A stretch of 64,000 nucleotides of DNA from Bacteroides ovatus (GTDB lineage: Bacteria > Bacteroidota > Bacteroidia > Bacteroidales > Bacteroidaceae). Position 1 is the stretch's first letter; the number at the start of each line of letters is the position of its first letter. Positions 29,901 through 37,766 of this stretch are shown piece after piece. The stretch spans positions 2,170,001 through 2,234,000 of the forward strand of contig NZ_CP012938.1 in NCBI RefSeq assembly GCF_001314995.1, written 5' to 3'. The notes beneath the pieces were generated by a model. That model was given only the letters and a program-made list of their open reading frames with translations, was not told where the DNA came from and searched no databases. The position numbers and the translations under genes were made by a program.

Positions 29901-30202
29901 TTTCCATCAGGTACCGTAATTGTATAACGGCCGTCAATATCCGTAATAACTCCTGTGGAAGTCCCTTTCACTTGTACAGTAGCACCAATAATAGGTTCGC
30001 CACCCTCACTCGTAACAACCCCTGTAACTATTATACTTTTGTTCTGTTGTAAAGCGGAACTGACCCACTCTTTGCCGGTGTCACTGCCCGACAAAATCCT
30101 ACCCGTCTCTGCGGAATAACAAATCTCGCCCCACAAAGACGACCTGATACATACGGCGATAAATAAAACCTTCCGCATGCGACCTGTTAAGATGTTTTTC
30201 AT
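26960..30202 (-). CDS. SusC-like TonB-dependent transporter (pair 1), 1080 aa
   Basis: This is an outer-membrane importer. After an N-terminal signal region (about 1-30) comes a carboxypeptidase-like domain (VTGVVTSEGGEPIIGATVQV), a TonB-box-like stretch DEVMVVAYG, the plug with LILVDGVERSF and the canonical NVLKDASATAVFGVRGANGV signature, and then the barrel to a C-terminal ISLGVNVTF-like strand. Full length is normal for SusC homologues. It stands 37 bp downstream of the GH29 gene in the same direction, so the operon probably begins with GH29. Confidence 0.94.
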   Translation of the reverse strand: MKNILTGRMRKVLFIAVCIRSSLWGEICYSAETGRILSGSDTGKEWVSSALQQNKSIIVTGVVTSEGGEPIIGATVQVKGTSTGVITDIDGRYTITVPDGNSILSVSFIGYQSQEIKVNSRRGINVCLQENVQSLDEVMVVAYGVQKKATLTGAISSVGTEALLKSPSASVTNSLAGQLPGVSSMQASGQPGADNAKIFVRGVGSLTEGGAAPLILVDGVERSFYQMDPNEIESINVLKDASATAVFGVRGANGVILVTTRRGEEGKAKISISSNVGIQMPTRILDVADSYTTASLFREAQRNDGAADDLLAFSDYDMERFRLGDSPILYPNVNWYDYLMNKAAVQTQHNVSISGGTKDIRYFVSLGFLFQNGLFKQLDGLDYDNNYSYTRYNYRANLDVNLTRTTTLKFGMGGIVGNQRDPGGSGNVWKQLTWSLPFSSPGIIDGKKVVTQSTRFPGVKMENQVINGFYGYGYDRKVSNNMTFDLNLSQNLDFITKGLSIEVKGAYNTDYSYIKTVRGHVETYTPFYKSEIDGSGLDVGDPDFDKSLVYRITGENMMKTYGTGDKKRARDWYVEGSIRYNRKFGEHNVGALLLYNQSKKYYPNYPNKFWDVPTAYVGLVGRLTYDYKSKYIAEFNIGYNGSENFAPDKRFGTFPAGSIGYVITEEKFIPKNDFLTYLKVRASVGLVGNDNMSSNRFLYLPDSYSINNSDWLQKAYQDKNGYIFGLTNTVYQTAAKELMLGNSNVTWETALKQNYGIDAYFFSDRLKLTVDYFRENRRDILIQRSTVPSLIAMNGILPVVNMGKVNNQGYEVDLKWNDRIKDFSYYINANVSYSKNKIIYQDEVEPNEPYMWRTGHEVGARFGYLAQGFYNENDFDADGNVRGDLPQPQGKKYPGDIKFADLNGDNIIDNDDQTKIGNPKRPAYTFGLNLGGEYKGFFASMNWTGVAQCDIEMANAYKRPFYEGQVLYQYMADGRWTPETAATAVYPRLSISSSTNQETSSVWLKDASYIKLKNLTIGYNITQQKILKAIGASKLTVQFTGYNLLTFDKLKVFDPEGELTRDTNTYPIMKIFSLGVNVTF

Positions 30203-30239
30203 ACTTTGATTATATTAAATAGTTAAACAAAAAGCATCA

Positions 30240-31658
30240 TTATAATTTCTGCTTAAATTTGAAAACCAGCGATTCATTCTTCAATCCTTTCGGCAGAGTT
30301 ACTGTCACTTTGCCGTCTTTTGTCCGATACTTCACGCTACGACCGTTTTGAAGCAATACCATCTTGCCGGCAGGTTCATTTCCTTCCCATACAATTTCCT
30401 GCGGCAATTCCACATTGTCCGGCAGTGCATAGATAGCATACAGCGTCTTTCCATCTTTGTTAGCCGTGAACCAGATATTCTCACTTTGATAGACAGGAGT
30501 AGTGCGTGTGTTGTAAATTGCTTCACCATTTATTTTCAGCCATTGCCCTATCTCTTTCAAACGCTGTATTCCCTCTTCCTCGATAGTACCTTCCGGTGTA
30601 GGTCCCACGCCCAAAACCAAAGAACCGCCTTTGGCTACAATCTCCGTGAGAATATTGATTACTTGAGCTGCCGACTTGTAAGGAGCGTCTTTCCACCATC
30701 CCCAATGATTGGTCAGTGTGATGCAACTTTCCCAAGGATGATCCAGTTGCCGCTTGGGAATAGTCAGTTCCGGTGTTTGGTAATTTTCGTTCCGTCCGGG
30801 CACAGTCCGGTCTACGGCTATCAATCCGGGTTGATATTCGCGTGCCTTATCTATGATTTGATCCATTTTGATGTCTTCCTTGGGAGCTCTTACCCAGCCT
30901 CCGTCCAGCCAAAGAAGGTCTACCCGACCATAACGCGTCATGAGTTCATTGATCTGATTAGCCGTATATTCTTGAAAACGTTTCCATTTATCCGGATTCA
31001 GCTTGATATCATAATTCACATTCCGAGTGGGCGTTGCCCTGTCTCTACTCCAGTAATCATTGCAATGCCAGTCGGGCTTGGAGAAGTAAGCACCTATCAT
31101 AAAGTCTTTCTGACGGAAGGCATCAAACACTTGATAGGTCACATCTTTTAAAGGATTGTTTTTAAAAGGCCCTTTAGCAATCGAGAAATCGGTTTCCTTC
31201 GTATCAAACATACAAAAACCGTCGTGATGTTTGGTAGTGAAAATCATATATTTCATACCGGCATCTTTCATAATGTCCGCCCATACTTCCGGAGCAAACT
31301 TCGTTGGATTGAAAGACTCGCTTAATCCCCAATACCATTTTTTAAAATCATCATAAGGCATATCACCGAAGATTTTAGTTCGGCGCGGAATAAATTTTTC
31401 TTCCGAACACAACAGCCACGACTCGAAAGTACCCGGTACGGAATAAAGTCCCCAGTGGAACAGTACACCGAATTTCAAGTCTCGCCATTGATCTAATTTC
31501 TGCAGTACTGCCGGGTCTGTCGGATATTCATAAGAGGTGGATGATTTGTGCACATACCCTTGATCTTTAATATCACTTTGCTGTGCACATACATTCCAGG
31601 AAAAAGAGAGTCCGAACAAAGCAGCTAATACCACTTTCATGCTTTTCATTTTTCTCAT
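30240..31658 (-). CDS. GH29 alpha-L-fucosidase, 472 aa
   Basis: The enzyme hydrolyses terminal alpha-L-fucose with retention. The ATG at 31658 is chosen because the codon further up is GTG; either way a signal peptide ending NVCAQ follows, so the protein is periplasmic or exported. GH29 hallmarks are FGVLFHWGLYS near residue 63, TTKHHDGFCMFDT near 141, and the catalytic nucleophile D252 in VDLLWLDGGW. The later GWWKDAPYKSAAQ and VAKGGSLVLGVGP stretches are typical of the GH29 barrel. A small beta-sandwich C-terminus follows. It is placed between the HTCS and the first susC gene. Linkage specificity (GH29-A or -B) cannot be decided from sequence. Confidence 0.92.
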   Translation of the reverse strand: MRKMKSMKVVLAALFGLSFSWNVCAQQSDIKDQGYVHKSSTSYEYPTDPAVLQKLDQWRDLKFGVLFHWGLYSVPGTFESWLLCSEEKFIPRRTKIFGDMPYDDFKKWYWGLSESFNPTKFAPEVWADIMKDAGMKYMIFTTKHHDGFCMFDTKETDFSIAKGPFKNNPLKDVTYQVFDAFRQKDFMIGAYFSKPDWHCNDYWSRDRATPTRNVNYDIKLNPDKWKRFQEYTANQINELMTRYGRVDLLWLDGGWVRAPKEDIKMDQIIDKAREYQPGLIAVDRTVPGRNENYQTPELTIPKRQLDHPWESCITLTNHWGWWKDAPYKSAAQVINILTEIVAKGGSLVLGVGPTPEGTIEEEGIQRLKEIGQWLKINGEAIYNTRTTPVYQSENIWFTANKDGKTLYAIYALPDNVELPQEIVWEGNEPAGKMVLLQNGRSVKYRTKDGKVTVTLPKGLKNESLVFKFKQKL

Positions 31659-31817
31659 ACTTACCGTTGTTTTAGAGGTTTTAAATTTCACCGCTAAGAT
31701 ATGAGGATTGAAATGAAAGGGTGTTTTCTATTATTTTTAGTTTGTCCGATAACTGTCAAAAGAGTGCTAAAAACTATCAGAACATTTTCGATTTTATTCA
31801 AAAGAGCTTCCCAGGCA

Positions 31818-34800
31818 CTATTTTCTCTGTTTTTTCACATAATCAGAAGGCATACATCCCATATATTTCTTAAAACTGGTAGAGAAATAAGATCGGGATG
31901 AAAAACCTACCATGGCACTCACTTCAGATATGGAGTAACGCCCGTCCAACAGTAATTTGCACGCCATATTGAAACGTATCCGCCGAATAAAATTTGCCGG
32001 CGGTTCACCCGATATGGAATTCATTTTGTAGTATAATGACGAGCGACTCATAAAAAGCTTCTCCGCAAGATCATCGGCTGTAAAGTCTTCATCAGAGATG
32101 TTTTCTTCCACAGTCTGAATGGCTTTGGTTATAAATTCCTCATCCAGCTTATTCGAAGTCATTTTTGCCGCATCAATATCAATCGTACTGGAATAATAAT
32201 ATCTCAAACGCTGCCTGGCTTTCAGGATATTATTAATCTTCCCTTTCAGAAGATTAATAGAAAATGGTTTGGGGATATAATCGTCCGCACCTGCCTGAAT
32301 ACCCGCAGTCTGTGCCTCAAGACTACCTTTCGCTGACAACAAAATAACCGGAATATGGCAGGTTTGCATGTTCTTCTTCACAATCTCACATAACTTAATA
32401 CCATCTATTCCCGGCATCATCACATCAGAAAGAATTAAATCCACTTTCTGTTCCTTCATCATTTCCAGTGCTTCTTCCCCGTTTCCGGCTATCAACGTGA
32501 TATACTCCGATTTAAAATTATCCTTCAAATAATCAACCATTTCCTTATTATCATCCACCAGCAGGATAGTCGCTCTCCCCTCTTCTTCCCTACCATCCGG
32601 TTTCTCTATGTCAGTGGTATTAACCGCAACCTCTTCCAGGTAGGAAATATCCATAGGAGAATACATAGATTTTGATAAAGTGAAGGTCGTTTCCGTGTCC
32701 TGTTTTTGTTCTTCAGCCGGAAATATGTGGACGTCTGCCGGCAAAATCACCCTGAATTCTGTGAATTTCCCGATTTCACTAGCGACCTCTATCCTACCCC
32801 TATGCTTGTCTATCAACAATTTCACCAAAGACAAGCCAATGCCGGAACCTTTCTGATTATCGTCCACTTGGTAAAAGCGTTCGAAAATGCGGGAAAGTTT
32901 CTCTTCCGGAATACCTATACCGTTATCACGTATCGTAAATCCGTAGACAGACTCCTTCTTCCACAATGATAATGAGATTTCTCCGCCGTCAGGAGTAAAC
33001 TTAAACGCATTGGAAAGCAAATTCATCAATATCGTTTCCAAATACATCCTGTCAACAGGAAATAATTCATCTTTCAAATCCGAACGGAAATGGAAATTAA
33101 TATTTCGTTTCCGTGCATTCTCTATAAATAAATTGAATACATTCATTGCCATACTCTCAACCGGCCCTGAAACGATATTGATAGGTAATGTTCCCGATTC
33201 TGCCTTCCTGAAGTCAAGTAGCTGATTGACAATATGCAATAATTTCTGTCCATTCTTATAGACATAAGACAATTTTTGTTGCACAGCGGGATCGAAAGAG
33301 TTCTTTTCGCCCAACAATTCCTCTAACGGAGCTAATATCAGACTTAAAGGTGTGCGCAATTCATGAGACATATTAATATAAAAACGGACTTTCTCCTGAC
33401 TGATTTCTTCTATCTTATTCCGTTCGATATGCTCAATCTGTACCTGCATCCTCATCTTGGCACGAACAATAAAGAAATAAAATACAAAAGCTAAAATACC
33501 GATGATAAAGAGGAAAAACAACGTTTTTGCCCACCACGTCTGATACCACATCGGAATAATATCAATAAAAAATTCTGCAGGGGTTTCTGACCATTGTCCA
33601 CTGTCACTGCATGCCTTTACTTTAAAAACATATCTACCCGGAGACAAATTCCAATAGTTCACTCCACGACTTCCTGCCCAAGTAGCATAAATCCAATCCG
33701 AATCGTAACCTTCCAGCTTATAGGCAAACCTGTTACGGCTGTTTGACAGGTAGTTGATTACAGAAAAAGTGATTCTGAACATTTTGAGTTCCGAAGGAAA
33801 AGAGACTCCCAGCAACTTCCCGTTGTCAGCCTGATAAAAATCGACATCTCCGTCTTTAGCTTGCCTTATGGGAAGATTCTGTATGGACAATCCGGTTATC
33901 ACTGCGTTAGGCGTAAAAGGAGTGCCGGAGAAGTGTTCGGGATTAAAAAAGACGACCCCATTCAAAGTTCCTAAAAAGAAAGTGCCGTCTTTTGAACTGC
34001 ATACAGCCGACTGCATAAACTGATTGTTCGGCAAACCATCTTGTTTGATATAGTTGCAGAAATTCTTTTTATGCAAATCAAAACAGGAAAGTCCCCTGCT
34101 CGTTGTGAGCCACAACCGCCCTTTTTTATCTTCCAAAATACCGCTGATACAGTCATCGGGCAAACCGTCGCTCATAGAATAACGCTCCCATGAAAGAGAG
34201 GTTCCTTCTTTATAGCGGTACAATCCGGAAGAAGTGCCTACCCAAATGGCATGGCTACTGTCTTCATATACACACAACGCCTGTATCAGGCCAAGAGAAT
34301 AAGCCCCTGCCGAATCAGCCATCACTCGCATTTCTCCGTCAGCACACATGTACAAGCTTTCTTCCGTACCAATCCAGACACGCCGTCTTGAATCACGGAA
34401 CAAGGTAGAGACAAGCACATCTTTCAATTGAGGATATCTGACTGCCAAAGGATGCAAGGAGATTTGCCTTGTTTGATAATCAAAACGATACAAACCAGCC
34501 ATCGAACCAATCCAAAGTGTACCATCGTCTCCATCCAACAGTGAATAGCAACTATTTTCCAAGGATGCGGCACCGGGAATATCATAATTACTTAGATGTC
34601 CGGTCTTGACGTTCAAATGACTCAACCCGCCGCTATGCATACCGATATAAACAGAACCATTTTTCTCGGGAAACACACATTTAATGTTATTCGAACGTAA
34701 GGAGCCGGCTTTGTTGCCTTCATCGGAATAACAAGTGAAATGCCCGGTTGTCCTGTCATAATGATTCAATCCTCCGTCATTGGTACCAATCCAAAGATTA

Positions 34801-35906
34801 TTATTGAAAGGGTCTTCCGCTATGCAACTGACAGTATTGTCACTCAATGAATTACGGTAGACAGAATGTTGCAGGACACGAAAATCAGGTGCTAATACAT
34901 GATAATAATTAAGCCCTCCGTGGTAAGTGCCTACCCACATTCCTCCCTGATGATCCCTTAGAAGAGAACGTACAGAATTATGTCCCAAAGAAGAAGGGTC
35001 TTCATAGGAAAAGCGATATTGCGAAATACTTTTTGTATCCGGTTGGAGAATCAGCAGTCCTTCTACCGTTCCAATCCATAATCTTCCCCGGTCATCCAGC
35101 TGCAAAGCCCGGACAGCATCCGAAATAAACTGTTTCGGATAATTTTTCCGGTTATAATGTTCTCGAACCTGAAATTTGTCATCTATCAAATATACTCCGT
35201 TCGTCAATGACGCCAACCAGCAATTCCGGGTCTTATCATCATAAATGATACTGGAGATTACTTCATTTTTCAATTCAGGAAGCAATTGAACAATATTACC
35301 ATTACGGAAATAATAGAAATAAATACCTTTTGAAGTTCCAAGTAATGCCCCGTCTCCTATAGCACGAACGGAATAAACATTCTTCCCTTCTAACTGGGGG
35401 AGCATTTTCATCTTGCCATCCGTTTTCTCAAAAAGAACCAATCCCCGATTGGTTCCTAACAACAACTGTTCCCTGTCTGCCGGCTCTTCCATCGCAAACA
35501 CCTGAACCGACTGATTGCCCGGTAATGAGTAATTTGTAAAATCATTACCTATAATATTATACCGGGAAAGTCCGACCATTGTCCCTGCCCACACCGTTCC
35601 CTTTCGGTCAGTATAAAGAGAATAGATGTAGTTATTTCCCAAACTGGCGGTATCGACCAAAGATTTATAAAAGGACGCAAAGCGGAAACCGTCATGCCAG
35701 TTCAATCCTTCAGTAGTGCCCACCCATATCTTATTGTTATGGTCCTGGGTTAAAGCAAGCACTGTATTGTACGACAATCCATCATCTACAGACAAACGTT
35801 TAAAACGAACCGGAGCCTCATCTGCCAATAAAGTAGATATCGGAATAAATTGGAAACAAATAGATAAAACAATCAAATAACAAATTTGTATATATCGGTC
35901 TTTCAT
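31818..35906 (-). CDS. Hybrid two-component system regulator of the PL12/GH29 PUL, 1362 aa
   Basis: A signal peptide (about 1-29) and propeller repeats (IWVGTTEGLNWH, VWAGTMVGLSRYN, LWIGTVEGLL and others) form the periplasmic sensor up to about residue 690. A Y_Y_Y domain and a membrane helix (about 790-815) follow. The cytoplasmic part has HisKA with H848 (NMSHELRTPL), HATPase, receiver with D1161 (LILSDVMMPG) and an AraC-type HTH at the C-terminus. It lies inside the PUL between GH88 and GH29, so it very likely senses an oligosaccharide made by this locus and activates the operon. All key residues are present. Confidence 0.95.
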   Translation of the reverse strand: MKDRYIQICYLIVLSICFQFIPISTLLADEAPVRFKRLSVDDGLSYNTVLALTQDHNNKIWVGTTEGLNWHDGFRFASFYKSLVDTASLGNNYIYSLYTDRKGTVWAGTMVGLSRYNIIGNDFTNYSLPGNQSVQVFAMEEPADREQLLLGTNRGLVLFEKTDGKMKMLPQLEGKNVYSVRAIGDGALLGTSKGIYFYYFRNGNIVQLLPELKNEVISSIIYDDKTRNCWLASLTNGVYLIDDKFQVREHYNRKNYPKQFISDAVRALQLDDRGRLWIGTVEGLLILQPDTKSISQYRFSYEDPSSLGHNSVRSLLRDHQGGMWVGTYHGGLNYYHVLAPDFRVLQHSVYRNSLSDNTVSCIAEDPFNNNLWIGTNDGGLNHYDRTTGHFTCYSDEGNKAGSLRSNNIKCVFPEKNGSVYIGMHSGGLSHLNVKTGHLSNYDIPGAASLENSCYSLLDGDDGTLWIGSMAGLYRFDYQTRQISLHPLAVRYPQLKDVLVSTLFRDSRRRVWIGTEESLYMCADGEMRVMADSAGAYSLGLIQALCVYEDSSHAIWVGTSSGLYRYKEGTSLSWERYSMSDGLPDDCISGILEDKKGRLWLTTSRGLSCFDLHKKNFCNYIKQDGLPNNQFMQSAVCSSKDGTFFLGTLNGVVFFNPEHFSGTPFTPNAVITGLSIQNLPIRQAKDGDVDFYQADNGKLLGVSFPSELKMFRITFSVINYLSNSRNRFAYKLEGYDSDWIYATWAGSRGVNYWNLSPGRYVFKVKACSDSGQWSETPAEFFIDIIPMWYQTWWAKTLFFLFIIGILAFVFYFFIVRAKMRMQVQIEHIERNKIEEISQEKVRFYINMSHELRTPLSLILAPLEELLGEKNSFDPAVQQKLSYVYKNGQKLLHIVNQLLDFRKAESGTLPINIVSGPVESMAMNVFNLFIENARKRNINFHFRSDLKDELFPVDRMYLETILMNLLSNAFKFTPDGGEISLSLWKKESVYGFTIRDNGIGIPEEKLSRIFERFYQVDDNQKGSGIGLSLVKLLIDKHRGRIEVASEIGKFTEFRVILPADVHIFPAEEQKQDTETTFTLSKSMYSPMDISYLEEVAVNTTDIEKPDGREEEGRATILLVDDNKEMVDYLKDNFKSEYITLIAGNGEEALEMMKEQKVDLILSDVMMPGIDGIKLCEIVKKNMQTCHIPVILLSAKGSLEAQTAGIQAGADDYIPKPFSINLLKGKINNILKARQRLRYYYSSTIDIDAAKMTSNKLDEEFITKAIQTVEENISDEDFTADDLAEKLFMSRSSLYYKMNSISGEPPANFIRRIRFNMACKLLLDGRYSISEVSAMVGFSSRSYFSTSFKKYMGCMPSDYVKKQRK

Positions 35907-35950
35907 AAGTAATCACGGTTCAAGAACATTTTAACTCAAACAAAAGTACA

Positions 35951-35970
35951 TAAAAAGCATGAGCTTTTTA
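35951..35970 (-). terminator. Small hairpin between GH88 and the HTCS
   Basis: AAAAAGC and GCTTTTT form a 7-bp stem with a 4-nt loop ending in five T on the minus strand. A possible -7 box (TACTTTTG, minus strand, 35941-35948) follows, suggesting the HTCS is transcribed separately from GH88. Confidence 0.5.
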
Positions 35971-36035
35971 CACCGGCATAATAAAGAAATCATTTTTTTC
36001 TTTAGAGGAAAGATATGTATTTCCAGCCACTTTTA

Positions 36036-37235
36036 TCACATATATCCGTTAGCTTTAATTTCTTTATATCGTTTCAAAGCCTCCAGATAATAATAATCGG
36101 CATAAATCAACGGGGTGTCGACTTCACTATTATGCGGAAAGCTACCCACCGAATGCATGAGAATAAACCCGTGATTTTCTCTTTCCCTTGCCAGGTATGT
36201 TTCCGAGGAAAGTTGCTTCAAGATTCGCTCTGCATAACGGAAGTATTTCCGCCCTTGTTTTTTGTCCCCATAACCGCTTAATTCCAACAAGGCGGAAGCT
36301 GTGACGGCAGCCGCCGAAGCATCGCGAGGTTCATTGGGAATGTTCGGAGCATTATAATCCCAATAAGGAATAAAGTCTTTTTCGGACGGGCAATGGCTCA
36401 TTATAAATTCAGCGATCTTATAAGCCGCTTTCAGATAAGTTTGTTGTTTGGTGAAACGATAACACATGGTATATCCATATACGGCCCAAGCCTGACCACG
36501 TGCCCAAGACGATTCATCATCATATCCCTGGTAAGTACCTTTCGACTCGACTGTACCATCTTCCGGCAAATAACTGACTACATGATAAGATGTCATATCT
36601 TCCCGAAAATGATTCTTCAGTGTTTTGTCGGCATGTGCTATGGCAATTTCCCGATACTTCGGATTACCGGTCTGTTCCGATGCCCAGAAAAGCATCTCCA
36701 GATTCATCATGTTATCAATAATGACAGGATAACTCCAATTGCCAAAGTCCCAGGAACGAATCAATCCGACTTTCGGTTCAAAGCGCGTACAAAGGCTTTC
36801 GGCAGCGCGAACGAGAATCAGGCTGTCCGCTGGTTCCGGTTTTAGACGGATGCCCTGACCGTAACTACAAAACATCATAAACCCCAAATCGTGATTTTTC
36901 GTATAATACTGCATCGCTTCCAGACGGTCAGTGTACAAACGTGCCTGTTTTGCCAATTCTTCCTTAGCTGTAAGTTCATACGCCAGCCACAAGGAGCCCG
37001 GGAAAAAACCGGAAGTCCAATCCGAAGGTTTTTCCAAGCGATATTTTCCATCTTTCAAGGAACGTGGAAAACAAAGGGTATCCGATTCGTTTTTCAACTT
37101 TTCTGCCATATAGAGCAATTGATGTCCGGATGTACTCACCGCACGGTCAAACCATTTCATCTCATTTTCTTTCGGAACATTACAAGCAGCCAGAAAAATA
37201 ATTCCTGTTGCCACCATTAGAAGTTTGCTATTCAT
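36036..37235 (-). CDS. GH88 unsaturated glucuronyl hydrolase, lipoprotein-like, 399 aa
   Basis: GH88 enzymes remove the 4,5-unsaturated uronic acid left by polysaccharide lyases, acting by hydration of the double bond. The signal ends in a lipobox around C18 (FLAACN). The alpha/alpha-barrel is complete, with D116 (KNHDLGFM) and D174 (IIDNMMNLE) in the positions of the two catalytic Asp of the family. WTSGFFPGSLW and ESSWARGQAWAVYGY are also family motifs. It pairs logically with the PL12 lyase of the same PUL. It is the first gene of the locus on the minus strand; a -7-like TACCTTTG lies at 37279-37286. Confidence 0.93.
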   Translation of the reverse strand: MNSKLLMVATGIIFLAACNVPKENEMKWFDRAVSTSGHQLLYMAEKLKNESDTLCFPRSLKDGKYRLEKPSDWTSGFFPGSLWLAYELTAKEELAKQARLYTDRLEAMQYYTKNHDLGFMMFCSYGQGIRLKPEPADSLILVRAAESLCTRFEPKVGLIRSWDFGNWSYPVIIDNMMNLEMLFWASEQTGNPKYREIAIAHADKTLKNHFREDMTSYHVVSYLPEDGTVESKGTYQGYDDESSWARGQAWAVYGYTMCYRFTKQQTYLKAAYKIAEFIMSHCPSEKDFIPYWDYNAPNIPNEPRDASAAAVTASALLELSGYGDKKQGRKYFRYAERILKQLSSETYLARERENHGFILMHSVGSFPHNSEVDTPLIYADYYYLEALKRYKEIKANGYM

Positions 37236-37278
37236 TGTTTCAATCTATTTCTGTTATTACTTCTCCATATATTAGCAA

Positions 37279-37286
37279 CAAAGGTA
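37279..37286 (-). promoter_or_regulatory. Possible -7 box of the GH88 gene
   Basis: TACCTTTG on the minus strand lies 44 bases before the GH88 start. No TTTG is seen at the ideal upstream distance, so this is tentative. Confidence 0.4.
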
Positions 37287-37468
37287 AACTAACTTACAGA
37301 CATCGGTTTTACAAAACTCTTTTTTTATGTCCGTTTCCATATTAGTAATGTTTGATTTTGTACAAAAGTTGTCTGCTTTCAGATATTCATAATGGTGCAG
37401 AAACGAACTGATCCGCACGGAAAGAAATTAAATAATATAGTTTAGATTTTTCTCCACTGTATAAACAA

Positions 37469-37565
37469 TCTATCTGAGACCCGGGTCTCAGCATCTATGA
37501 CACCCGGGTCTCAGGTATGCCAACACCCGGGTGTCAGTACCATTGAGACCCGGGTGTCAGATAGA
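37469..37565. repeat. Array B: four 16-bp palindromes at exact 23-bp spacing
   Basis: This lies in the 531-bp divergent gap 37236-37766. Units TGAGACCCGGGTCTCA (37475), TGACACCCGGGTCTCA (37498), CAACACCCGGGTGTCA (37521) and TGAGACCCGGGTGTCA (37544) share the core ACCCGGGT. They are separated by 7-bp spacers, so the period is exactly 23 bp. Outer arms TCTATCTGA and TCAGATAGA are inverted about the same centre, 37517. The rest of the gap is A/T-rich, with only the promoter boxes noted. Confidence 0.9.
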
Positions 37566-37736
37566 ACTCTACTACTAAGCGTTTTTTCTTTGTTACTAGA
37601 GTAAATAAAATTCCGATGCATCTAATATCTATTCAAAACAGTGCAAGAATGAGCTAAATAATAATTTTCCAGTTAAACAAAATTATAACGCTCGTTCTTT
37701 GAGATATTGAAAACGAAATATTACGAAAATAATGAT

Positions 37737-37744
37737 TATCTTTG
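37737..37744 (+). promoter_or_regulatory. -7 box before the ATPase/nuclease-like gene
   Basis: TATCTTTG lies 22 bases upstream of the ATG at 37767. The -33 element is not clear. Confidence 0.5.
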
Positions 37745-37766
37745 AACCACTAAAAGGAAAATAACA

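Noticed and set aside
37469..37565. Invertible promoter (Mpi-type recombination sites)
   Set aside because: Such switches need two inverted sites flanking a promoter segment. Here the palindromes are packed 7 bp apart with no promoter between, and no invertase gene is nearby.
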